A model generated the notes under the pieces. The model did not search any database. It was given only the letters and a program-made list of their open reading frames with translations, and was not told where the DNA came from. The position numbers and the translations under genes were made by a program. Positions 56,603-64,000 of a DNA stretch of 64,000 bases are shown here, in pieces (positions within the stretch are counted from its first letter, which is position 1; each line of letters begins with the position of its first letter). The DNA is from Roseibium album (GTDB lineage Bacteria; Pseudomonadota; Alphaproteobacteria; Rhizobiales; Stappiaceae): positions 744,001 through 808,000 of the forward strand of contig NZ_CXWE01000001.1 of the NCBI RefSeq assembly GCF_001404515.1. The letters are read 5' to 3'.

Positions 56603-57880
56603 GTGTCCGACGGTTCTAATCTGGAAATCAGTGCTGATGGCATCGCTGCTCTGAATAGCCCCGATATCGACTGGTGGGAAATGTTTGCAGACGATGCATT
56701 TCTGGCCAGTCCTTATGAAAAACTGAGTGTAATTCGTGAAAAAGCGCCGGTGCAATTTGATCCCGTTTCAGGGATCTATTTTGTTTTAGGCTACCCGGAA
56801 TACAAGAAAATGGCCCTGTCTACGGATATGGGCCGTGACACGCGTTTGTGGTCAGGCGGCTGGTACAATCCGGAAAACAAGAAAGCCGATCCGGTCGGTT
56901 ACGAATTGTACAACACAATCCAGCCCCAGATGACCAATGCGAATGCACCGCACCATCGCCGCATGCGGGATGTTTACGAAAAAGCCTTTCGAAGGACAGA
57001 TATTCAGGCCTTGATCCCGATGATCGAGGATGAATGCCGCAAAATCCTGGACACCTTGCCGTTTGAGCAATCATTCAACTTCATGCAGACGGTTGCAGAT
57101 CCGTTGTCACGGAACATCTCAAAACGTATCTTCAATATTCCAAAATCCATGGATGCGGATCTTGCGCGCTGGGTCGATGCTCTGAGCGTGATCGGCAACG
57201 TAATCATCGCTCCGCAGCAAAAACAGGATGCCCTGAAAGCACTTACCGAGTTCAGGAATTACGTCAGGGAGCGAATGGCTTCCGGAATTGACGACCCGAA
57301 TGACGGATTTTTTGGTGCAACGATCAAAGCGTACACCGACGGCGTCATGGATGAAGATGAGTGCCTCAACAACCTCATGACACTGATTTCAGGCGGTATC
57401 GCAACGGCCACACTGCTTGGAAACGGGCTTTTGACCCTTTTGCGTCACCCGGACCAATTCGAACTGCTGCGTCGCAATCCCGAGCTGATGGAAACGGCCA
57501 TCGAGGAAATGCTGCGCTTTGAACCCGGGTGCAGTTTCATCCTGCGCGTAGCCATTGACGACTACCAGTGTGGTGATGTTTTGATACCGCAAGGAGCGTT
57601 GGCGATCGGCCTGGTCACAGCAATCGGACGGGACCCCAGAACCTACAAGGATCCTGATCGTTTCGATGTGACACGGTACCCGAACCCGCACGTCGTTTTT
57701 GGAGTCGGAGCACATATTTGCATCGGCAAGGCACTTGTCCGTTTGACTGCCCGGGTGCTGTTCAACGCTTTGATGGATCGCTTCGGCAGGATCGAGCTGG
57801 CCGGGGAGCCCGAGTGGTGGAAGCACAGGGCCGACCAGCACGGGCTGAATGCCTTGCCGATAACCTTGGGAAACGCTTGA
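56603..57880 (+). CDS. Cytochrome P450, paralogue 2, strongly altered I-helix
   Basis: About 425 residues from GTG 56603 (GGGGTGGGG upstream). Heme motif FGVGAHICIGKALVRL, ExxR in EEMLRFEPG. The I-helix is S263-G-G-I266-A267-T268: the acid residue is Ile and the usual Thr after it is Ala, so both members of the acid-alcohol pair are changed. N-terminal IDWWEMFADDAFLASPYEKL. It overlaps paralogue 3 by one base (TGATG) and is transcribed with it. Confidence 0.92.
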   Translation: MSDGSNLEISADGIAALNSPDIDWWEMFADDAFLASPYEKLSVIREKAPVQFDPVSGIYFVLGYPEYKKMALSTDMGRDTRLWSGGWYNPENKKADPVGYELYNTIQPQMTNANAPHHRRMRDVYEKAFRRTDIQALIPMIEDECRKILDTLPFEQSFNFMQTVADPLSRNISKRIFNIPKSMDADLARWVDALSVIGNVIIAPQQKQDALKALTEFRNYVRERMASGIDDPNDGFFGATIKAYTDGVMDEDECLNNLMTLISGGIATATLLGNGLLTLLRHPDQFELLRRNPELMETAIEEMLRFEPGCSFILRVAIDDYQCGDVLIPQGALAIGLVTAIGRDPRTYKDPDRFDVTRYPNPHVVFGVGAHICIGKALVRLTARVLFNALMDRFGRIELAGEPEWWKHRADQHGLNALPITLGNA

Positions 57881-59118
57881 TGGATCAGGACGCGAGCGAG
57901 CAGATTGACTGGTGGGGCATGCTAACCGATCCGGGATATCTCGTTGATCCGCATCCGCATTTGCGGCGCATTCGGGAACTCGGGCCGATTCACTATGATG
58001 CGCCGTCGGATATCTATTTCGTTCTCGGACATGAAGAATTCAATTCCATGGTCCGCTCATCAAGAATGGGCCGCGATACCAGGCTTTGGAAAAACGGTTG
58101 GAGCAGACCGGAAAGCAAGCAGCGAGATCCGCTGAGCTACGAACTCTTCAGTGAATTTCAGCGCCAGATGGTGAATTCGGACCAGCCGGATCACCGGCGG
58201 ATGCGCGATGTATATGAAAAAGCGTTCCGCCCTGCTGACATTCCGCCGCTTCGGCCCATGATCGAAAGGGAAGCGTGTTTGCTGCTCGAGGACATCCCCG
58301 AGGAAACTCCGGTCGATTTCATGACGGTCTTTGCGAACCTTTTTCCGCTTCGGGTGGTCCGCAATCTGTTTCATATCTCACCGGAAATGGACCCCCAGCT
58401 CGCGGAGTGGAATGCCTCGCTGATCAAGATCGGTGACATCATGATGTCACAGGATCAAAAGCAAGACGCCTTGAAAGCGCTTAAGGGCTACAAGCGGTTC
58501 CTGAAGTCTCATTTGGAGGATCAGCGCGGCAACCCGGACAATCGGTTGATCAGCCTGGCGATAGAAGCATGGGATGCCGGAGTCATGGATCAGGACGAAA
58601 CCCTGAACAATCTCAAGGGGCTCGTGTCTGGCAATGAGACAACGGTCAACGTTCTCGGCAACGGTCTATTGACGCTCTTGAACCACCCGGATCAATTCGA
58701 CCGCCTGCGCACACAACCGGATCTGATGCGAACGGCGATTGAGGAAATCCTCCGCTTTGAACCGGCTATAAATTTCATCCTGCGCGTGGCAATCGAGGAT
58801 TTCGAAAGTCACGGTGTGTCAATACCGTCAGGATCCCTGGTGCTTGGCCTGGTTGGTGCGATTAACAGGGATCCAGCCCGCTTTGCCAAGGCTGAAACAT
58901 TTGACGTTGCGCGGCGGCCAAATGCGCAATCCATTTTTGGCGGCGGGCCGCATGTTTGCATCGGTGCAGCATTGGCGCGGCTCGAGGTCGAAGTGGCATT
59001 CAGCGAATTGATACGAAATTTCTCAAAAATCGAATTGGCAGGAGAACCGGTCTGGTGGACGGACCGGACCAATCAGCGCGGATTGCAGACCTTGCCGCTG
59101 CGGTTCAGTCGCAGGTAG
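57880..59118 (+). CDS. Cytochrome P450, paralogue 3
   Basis: 412 residues. Heme motif FGGGPHVCIGAALARLE, ExxR in EEILRFEPA, and a canonical I-helix SGNE253TT. Starts MDQDASEQIDWWGMLTDPGY. Its stop is 16 bp from the convergent acyltransferase-like gene. Tailoring oxidase of the adjacent polyketide cluster is the likely role. No ferredoxin gene is in the window. Confidence 0.93.
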   Translation: MDQDASEQIDWWGMLTDPGYLVDPHPHLRRIRELGPIHYDAPSDIYFVLGHEEFNSMVRSSRMGRDTRLWKNGWSRPESKQRDPLSYELFSEFQRQMVNSDQPDHRRMRDVYEKAFRPADIPPLRPMIEREACLLLEDIPEETPVDFMTVFANLFPLRVVRNLFHISPEMDPQLAEWNASLIKIGDIMMSQDQKQDALKALKGYKRFLKSHLEDQRGNPDNRLISLAIEAWDAGVMDQDETLNNLKGLVSGNETTVNVLGNGLLTLLNHPDQFDRLRTQPDLMRTAIEEILRFEPAINFILRVAIEDFESHGVSIPSGSLVLGLVGAINRDPARFAKAETFDVARRPNAQSIFGGGPHVCIGAALARLEVEVAFSELIRNFSKIELAGEPVWWTDRTNQRGLQTLPLRFSRR

Positions 59119-59133
59119 GCAACGTTCCGGCCG

Positions 59134-60102
59134 CTACGGACTGGCGGGAAAGAGGGCCTCGATGCGTTTCAGATCTCCCCCATAGGGCGACATGAGCGGC
59201 ACCACCTCTGATGCACTTTTTTCAGACAACTCTTGTCGGAATACGGCCGCCAGCGTTCCTGTGGGACTGAGGTCGATGTATCGGGCACCACCCCTGGCCT
59301 CGATGGCATGCAGCGTTGCCTGCAACTGCATGGGCTGCCTGACAATATCCCAGAGCTGCCTGCCGTCGGCCTGTTGCACGTCGCGGCAAAGACAGGAAGA
59401 CCAGACCGGCCAAAAGGGCGTTTCAAAGTGCAAGCCGGAGACCGTGTTCAGGAAGTCCTGTTTAGCTGGTTCGATCCAGCGCGAATGAAAGGCAAAAGGG
59501 ACGGGAAGTGTCTGAAAGGAGATGTCCAACCTCCGCAGCTCTCCAAGAACCGTTTCCAGGTCAGCTTTCCGGCACGCCAGAACACAGTGGCTGGCGCCGT
59601 TTTTGCCGGCAATCTCTGTGCTTTCTGCCAATATCTTTGACTGCGATCGTACACTTGCCGATGCCAGGGTCCCGATCAGGGCGCCTTTGGGAGCGGACTT
59701 TTCAAAGAGCGCAGGTTGGCATGCCACAGCTCTCAAGGCCGTTTCAAACGGCAACATGCCGGAAACGCTCATGGCAACAAATTCGCCCAGGCTGGCCCCA
59801 AGCAGAAGATCGGGCCTGATGCCCTGGTTCTGCAAAAGTTTTGCCACTGCAAACTGGGTGATAAAGAGCGCGGGATGGGAATGTTCCAGACGGTCAAAGG
59901 GATCGCTGATGCCGTGTTCGTCGGAATAGATGATATCCAGAACAGAAAACCCTTGCGCATTTTGGACGATCCGGTCACCGATATCCATCCACTGCCTGAA
60001 GACCGGATAGGTCTTCAGGAAGGCCGCCGCCATATGGAAGTATTGAGAACCTTGCCCGGCAAAACAGAATGCGACGGGCAAGGAAGAGGAACTTGAGAGC
60101 AT
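59134..60102 (-). CDS. Trans-AT PKS acyltransferase-like protein, acyl-hydrolase subtype
   Basis: 322 residues from ATG 60102. FabD-like fold: AFCFAGQGSQYFHMAAAFLK, nucleophile in GAS104LGEF, catalytic His206 in PFAFHSRW. The malonyl-binding Arg of FabD (expected in the RG segment after the elbow) is Gln129, and the elbow is GASLGE rather than GHSLGE. In trans-AT systems these changes mark PedC-type acyl hydrolases that clear stalled acyl units, rather than malonyl loaders. Its start overlaps the divergent PPTase start. Confidence 0.85.
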   Translation of the reverse strand: MLSSSSSLPVAFCFAGQGSQYFHMAAAFLKTYPVFRQWMDIGDRIVQNAQGFSVLDIIYSDEHGISDPFDRLEHSHPALFITQFAVAKLLQNQGIRPDLLLGASLGEFVAMSVSGMLPFETALRAVACQPALFEKSAPKGALIGTLASASVRSQSKILAESTEIAGKNGASHCVLACRKADLETVLGELRRLDISFQTLPVPFAFHSRWIEPAKQDFLNTVSGLHFETPFWPVWSSCLCRDVQQADGRQLWDIVRQPMQLQATLHAIEARGGARYIDLSPTGTLAAVFRQELSEKSASEVVPLMSPYGGDLKRIEALFPASP

Positions 60103-60910
60103 GCGGAAGACCCTGGGAGGCAGACAACCTAGCGAAGGCTTCTTGTCGCATGGTGCTGTGAGAGATGGCAATGCACTGGTGAGCAAAGACGGGGTCGCCG
60201 CATGGTGGTTGCTGCTGGAACACCTCACCGAGGACGATCTGGAAATGCTGGAGGCATTGCTGGTCGATGAAGAGTTGGCCAGGGCCGAACGGTTTCATTT
60301 CGAACGGGATCGGCAAATCTACATCGCCGCTCACGGGATTTGCCGCGGTCTCCTGAGCTACCATCTGGGTCAACCCGCCAAGAACTGGCGCTTTTCCATT
60401 GAAGATCACGGCAAGCCGGAGCTGATATCCCCGGCAGGTGGCCCGAGGATCCGCGTTAACATATCTCACACGAGAGGGCTGGCAGCAGTCGCATTGACCA
60501 GCGAACACGATATCGGCGTCGACGTTGAATGGCGCCATCGCGATGCCATGGTTGATGAACTTGCGCAACGCATGTTTGCAGAAAGCGAACGCCGGGACGT
60601 TCAGCGCGCGTGCAAGGAGAAAAAGCTCGACATTTTTTTGGCCTACTGGACGCTGAAAGAAGCCTACGTGAAAGCGATCGGAAAAGGCCTTTCTCAACCG
60701 CTTGATGCGTTTGAGTTTGATCTGAATGGCCTCAATATCACCTTTTTGGACCGGTCGGCAGACGATCCGGACCATTGGCACTTTGAGCGCTACCAGCCCG
60801 GTCCGGATCATTTGATGGCTCTGGCGATCCGCCACCCTGCAAAGGCAAATCTCAGGGTAGAAGCAGGACCGGCTCCGATGGAGTTTCTTCGGAACCTCGC
60901 TCAAGCCTGA
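60101..60910 (+). CDS. Sfp-type 4'-phosphopantetheinyl transferase
   Basis: 269 residues from ATG 60101, though in-frame GTG codons at 60158 or 60179 are possible starts. Motifs: RIRVNISHTRGLAAVAL, DIGVDVEWRHRD (Mg2+ acids) and FLAYWTLKEAYVKAIGKGL. It converts apo carrier proteins to holo using CoA; here it should activate the ACP/PCP domains of the PKS. Its stop abuts the stop of the metallophosphoesterase. Confidence 0.92.
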   Translation: MRKTLGGRQPSEGFLSHGAVRDGNALVSKDGVAAWWLLLEHLTEDDLEMLEALLVDEELARAERFHFERDRQIYIAAHGICRGLLSYHLGQPAKNWRFSIEDHGKPELISPAGGPRIRVNISHTRGLAAVALTSEHDIGVDVEWRHRDAMVDELAQRMFAESERRDVQRACKEKKLDIFLAYWTLKEAYVKAIGKGLSQPLDAFEFDLNGLNITFLDRSADDPDHWHFERYQPGPDHLMALAIRHPAKANLRVEAGPAPMEFLRNLAQA

Positions 60911-61735
60911 CTATTCACCAGGCAGAATATCACGCAAATAGGCTTCGATACCGAGCCGTCTGTCCCATTGTTTCGGATAGCCGAGCGAAACCTCTTCAAA
61001 GCGGGTGTCGTCACGCCAATCTGTCCGACGTGTATGCAAATGGCCCGAAACGACCACTTTGGCATTAAACCGCTGATGCCAGTCTTCCGTTCTGACAGTC
61101 CCGCACCAGGGTGTAAACCGCGGTATCCGGGGAATATGGATCAGGTCCCGGCGGAGCGGATAGTGGTTGATCAGAATTGTCGGCATCCCGTCGGGGACTT
61201 CCTGAAGGCGCAATTCGGTTTCCCTACACCGGCTGGCGCACCAATCCTCCCGGCTGTCCCAGGGGGCCGGATCGAGAAAAGTTTCGTCCGCACACACCGA
61301 GTTTTGCGCGCGCGCCCAGGCGACAACATCGTCCCGCTTGATATCCTGTGGCCGGAAACTGTAGTCGTACAGGAGAAACAGCGGCGCGACCACATGCGCA
61401 CCTCCCGGGCCATTCCAAGTCTCGTAAGGGTCTTCAGGCGTATGGATGCCATATTGGCGCGCGAGCTCGACCAGCGCCAGATATCTTGCTTCTCCTGCAA
61501 GCGCAGGCTGGTCTCTCTCTTCCGGGATCGCCCAAAGATCGTGATTGCCGGGAACCCAGAATACCTTGGCAAATTTCCGTTCAAAAACCTCAAATGCGAA
61601 TTTGATGTGTTCAAACCGTTCCGCGATGTCGCCCGCAACGATAAGCCAGTCGTCGGGCGCCGTCTGCAGTTCATCGAGCGCCTCGCGATTGGACGGACTT
61701 GCCAGATGGAGGTCGCTTATTGCTCTGAGTTTCAT
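60911..61735 (-). CDS. Metallophosphoesterase resembling mycobacterial PptH
   Basis: 274 residues. Calcineurin-like motifs: AISDLHL, IVAGDIAE, PGNHDLW, INHYPLRR, SGHLHTRRTDWRD. From memory of the family, the segments DDWLIVAGDIAER, VAPLFLLYDYSF, SREDWCASRC, WCGTVRTEDWHQRFNA and FEEVSLGYPKQW resemble M. tuberculosis Rv2795c (PptH), which removes phosphopantetheine from carrier proteins and is paired with the PPTase PptT. Here it ends exactly where the PPTase gene ends (convergent). A holo-ACP hydrolase role is inferred. Confidence 0.82.
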   Translation of the reverse strand: MKLRAISDLHLASPSNREALDELQTAPDDWLIVAGDIAERFEHIKFAFEVFERKFAKVFWVPGNHDLWAIPEERDQPALAGEARYLALVELARQYGIHTPEDPYETWNGPGGAHVVAPLFLLYDYSFRPQDIKRDDVVAWARAQNSVCADETFLDPAPWDSREDWCASRCRETELRLQEVPDGMPTILINHYPLRRDLIHIPRIPRFTPWCGTVRTEDWHQRFNAKVVVSGHLHTRRTDWRDDTRFEEVSLGYPKQWDRRLGIEAYLRDILPGE

Positions 61736-61844
61736 GTTGTCTGAGATAGTCTCTTACTTCCTTGACGATAAGGTGCAAATACGAAACACTTCCCGCATAA
61801 GACACAAAAACCCGTCTTCTTATTACTCCCAGCAGAGAGCAGGA

Positions 61845-63134
61845 ATGGCTGAAGATAGCCCGTTGGATGGGATCCTTCCGGAGACGGAAAGCGACAGCAA
61901 TTGCGATGATGCCATTGATTGGTGGTCGATCCTCTCGGACAAGACGTTCTTGGAAAATCCATATTCGGAACTTCGCCGCTTGCAGGCCAAAGGTCCAGTG
62001 CATTTTGATCGGAAGAACGGCATATATTTCGTACTCGGTCACAAGGCGTTCGCGCGTGTTTCGAAATCCTCGGCTATGGGGCGCGACACGCGGAACTGGA
62101 CCGGAGGTTGGAACTCCGAGGATTACCGGCAACATGACCCGGTCGGCTACATGCTGTTCAGTGAATTTCAGCCCCAGATGATCAATTCCGACGGGGAAGA
62201 ACACAAGCGCATGCGCAAGGTCTACGAACCAGCGTTTCGAGCGCAGGCCATGTCCCAGCTGGAACCGTTGATTGCTGATCAGGCATCCAGGCTGTTGGCA
62301 GCAATGCCTGACAAGGGAGAAATTGATTTCATCGAGGCATTTGCGGCCCCTCTGCCGCTTCGTGTGCTGTGCGAGCTTTTTGATATTCCGGAAAGCCTTG
62401 ATGACACGATCAGCCGCTGGAGCGCGTCTCTTATCCGGATAGGAGATATCCTGATGACGCCGGAACAGAAATCGGAGGCGATGGAAGCTCTGGCGGAGTT
62501 CAAGGATTTTCTGCGTCAGCAGATCAAGGAGCGGGAAAACAACAACGAAGACAATCTTATGGGCCTTGCCATTCAGGCACAAAAGAACGGTACGCTTGAT
62601 GAGGAGGAAACTCTGACCAATCTGGTGTCTATGCTGGTGGCAGGGCACGAAACAACAGTGACTTTGATCGGCAATGGCATGCTGCTCCTCTTGTCCAATC
62701 CGGACGAATTGGCCAGATTGCGATCAGATCCCGGATTGACAAGAACCGCGATCGAGGAGTTTTTGCGCATGGAACCGGGGGGGAACATGATCTTGCGGGT
62801 CGCGCGCGAGGATTTCGACGTCGAAGGAGTGACCATCCCGAAGGGCGCGCCGGTCATCGGGTTGATCGGTGCAATCAACAGGGATCCGGGCCGCTTTGAA
62901 AACGCGGACGTGCTTGATATTGCCCGCCCGGCGAATGCACAGTTCACTTTTGGCGGAGGGGCGCATTTCTGCATCGGCGCACCATTGGCCCGGCTGGAAG
63001 CACAGATCGCCTTTTCCAGGTTCTTGGAAAAATATCCACAGATTGAGCTGGCCGGAGAACCGGAGTGGCGGCTGGACCGGATGAATGCGCGCGGCCTGGG
63101 CCGCTTGCCGGTCAAAGTAAAAGCCGTGGCATGA
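61845..63134 (+). CDS. Cytochrome P450, paralogue 4
   Basis: 429 residues from ATG 61845 (AGCAGGA upstream; the frame extends far upstream but over the metallophosphoesterase). Heme motif FGGGAHFCIGAPLARLE, ExxR in EEFLRMEPG, canonical I-helix AGHE269TT. N-terminal IDWWSILSDKTFLENPYSEL. It overlaps the HMG-CoA-synthase-like gene by 4 bp, tying the P450 family to the PKS beta-branching genes. Confidence 0.93.
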   Translation: MAEDSPLDGILPETESDSNCDDAIDWWSILSDKTFLENPYSELRRLQAKGPVHFDRKNGIYFVLGHKAFARVSKSSAMGRDTRNWTGGWNSEDYRQHDPVGYMLFSEFQPQMINSDGEEHKRMRKVYEPAFRAQAMSQLEPLIADQASRLLAAMPDKGEIDFIEAFAAPLPLRVLCELFDIPESLDDTISRWSASLIRIGDILMTPEQKSEAMEALAEFKDFLRQQIKERENNNEDNLMGLAIQAQKNGTLDEEETLTNLVSMLVAGHETTVTLIGNGMLLLLSNPDELARLRSDPGLTRTAIEEFLRMEPGGNMILRVAREDFDVEGVTIPKGAPVIGLIGAINRDPGRFENADVLDIARPANAQFTFGGGAHFCIGAPLARLEAQIAFSRFLEKYPQIELAGEPEWRLDRMNARGLGRLPVKVKAVA

Positions 63135-64000
63135 GCGGACTTGCCGGAATTCAAGCCATCAACGTCTTCGGCGGCATGGCGTGTCTGGATGTTCGGGAGC
63201 TTTGCATTCACCGGGGTCTCGATACTTCCCGGTTCGAGAATCTGCTCATGCAGGAAAAGACCGTAGCGCTACCCTATGAGGACCCGGTCACATTCGCTGT
63301 AAATGCGGCCAAACCGATAGTCGATCAACTCAGTGAGCAGGAACGCTCGCGCATTGAGATGGTTATTACCTGCACCGAATCCGGTCTGGATTTCGGAAAA
63401 TCGCTCAGTACTCATGTTCACAAACTTCTGGATTTGCAGCCAAATTGTCGCCTGTTTGAGATAAAACAAGCCTGTTACTCAGGTGCTGCTGGCCTGCAGA
63501 TGGCGGTGAATTTCATATTGTCGCAGACGTCTCCCGGCGCGCTGGCACTGGTGATAACCACCGACATTTCCCGCTTCGCGCTGGCCGATGCCAACGCCGT
63601 GCAGGAATGGGCTTACTCTGAGCCCAGTTCAGGCGCCGGTGCTGTTGCGATGCTGGTCTCGGACATGCCGGAAATCCTGCAACTCGATGTCGGCGCTTAT
63701 GGCAATTACGCCTTCGAGGTCATGGATACCTGCCGGCCTGGTCCGGATACGGAAGCAGGGGATGCAGATCTCTCTCTGATGGCTTATCTCGATTGCTGTG
63801 CAGGAGCATTCAAGGACTATTCCGATCGGGTTCAGGGCGCTGATTTCAAATCGACCTTTTCGCAGCTTTGCTTTCACACACCTTTTGGCGGCATGGTCAA
63901 AGGGGCGCACAGGCAGTTGATGCGAAAACTCCATAAGGCGAAACCTGAGGAAATTCAGGAGGATTTTGAACAGAGGCTGAGCCCGAGCCTGACATTTGGA
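63131..64000 (+). CDS. HMG-CoA-synthase-like beta-branching enzyme, 3' end outside window
   Basis: 290 residues in frame to the window end with no stop; family members are about 420. Catalytic residues of PksG-type HMGS are in place: E83 in ITCTESGLDFGKS, C115 in EIKQACYSGAAGL, H249 in QLCFHTPFGGMVKG. In trans-AT PKS pathways it adds acetyl-ACP to a beta-keto intermediate to start methyl/methylene branching, together with a donor ACP, decarboxylase KS and two ECH enzymes expected further right. It is the best evidence that a trans-AT PKS cluster continues past 64000. Confidence 0.93.
   Translation, partial: MSGLAGIQAINVFGGMACLDVRELCIHRGLDTSRFENLLMQEKTVALPYEDPVTFAVNAAKPIVDQLSEQERSRIEMVITCTESGLDFGKSLSTHVHKLLDLQPNCRLFEIKQACYSGAAGLQMAVNFILSQTSPGALALVITTDISRFALADANAVQEWAYSEPSSGAGAVAMLVSDMPEILQLDVGAYGNYAFEVMDTCRPGPDTEAGDADLSLMAYLDCCAGAFKDYSDRVQGADFKSTFSQLCFHTPFGGMVKGAHRQLMRKLHKAKPEEIQEDFEQRLSPSLTFG

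Noticed and set aside
59053..59640. Plus-strand frames inside the acyltransferase-like gene
   Set aside because: Antisense of a gene with clear catalytic motifs.

Overview
The window looks like a marine alphaproteobacterial chromosome, most probably Stappiaceae (Roseibium/Labrenzia-like) or a close Rhodobacterales/Hyphomicrobiales relative. This is inferred from gene content: TTT and TRAP uptake systems, a pca operon with PcaQ, a homoprotocatechuate operon, many LysR/IclR/DeoR/MarR regulators, RTX/type I secretion, and a trans-AT PKS margin. No rRNA, tRNA, intact insertion sequence or CRISPR array was seen.

Layout. (1) 1-9.0 kb: 3' part of a chemoreceptor, a His-rich periplasmic protein divergent from a Crp/Fnr-like regulator, a NudK-like hydrolase divergent from a DeoR regulator, a SnoaL-LuxR regulator with a coupled small ORF, and an OxyR-subfamily LysR. 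(2) 9.05-15.4 kb: a 1059-residue repetitive RTX/CHRD protein followed by its type I secretion ATPase and membrane-fusion protein. (3) 15.5-21.5 kb: homoprotocatechuate meta-cleavage genes hpaF-E-D and hpaI with an aromatic amino-acid decarboxylase among them, divergent from hpaR, with a palindrome between. (4) 21.5-32.7 kb: a class III aminotransferase, HAD and IclR genes, then a tight operon of a tripartite tricarboxylate transporter, aldehyde dehydrogenase, phospholyase-like PLP enzyme, APH-type kinase and a Tm-1-like protein. (5) 33-43 kb: a TRAP transporter converging on pobA-pcaD-C-H-G-BKACE-pcaB, divergent from pcaQ. (6) 43-54 kb: an accessory stretch with longer non-coding gaps and a recurring short motif. 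It holds UspA, unknown proteins, a membrane-anchored AraC-type regulator and a defence locus: a short Argonaute with TIR-APAZ (SPARTA type) divergent from an unrecognised PD-(D/E)XK-like protein. (7) 54.2-64 kb: the edge of a natural-product cluster: an FkbM methyltransferase, four related P450s, an acyltransferase-like protein with acyl-hydrolase hallmarks, an Sfp-type phosphopantetheinyl transferase, a PptH-like metallophosphoesterase, and the start of an HMG-CoA-synthase-like beta-branching enzyme cut by the window end.

How the genes work together. The catabolic half funnels aromatic compounds (4-hydroxybenzoate to protocatechuate to beta-ketoadipate; DOPAC-type compounds by meta cleavage) and probably an amino alcohol or hydroxy amino acid into central metabolism, with transporters and regulators alongside. 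The last 10 kb supplies tailoring and carrier-protein activation enzymes for a polyketide assembly line that should lie beyond base 64000.

Most novel points: a PptH-like phosphopantetheinyl hydrolase candidate abutting a PPTase in a PKS locus; two of four paralogous P450s lacking the I-helix acid residue; the nuclease-like gene divergent from SPARTA; and the kinase/phospholyase/dehydrogenase operon. All function calls come from reading sequence and motifs without database searches.
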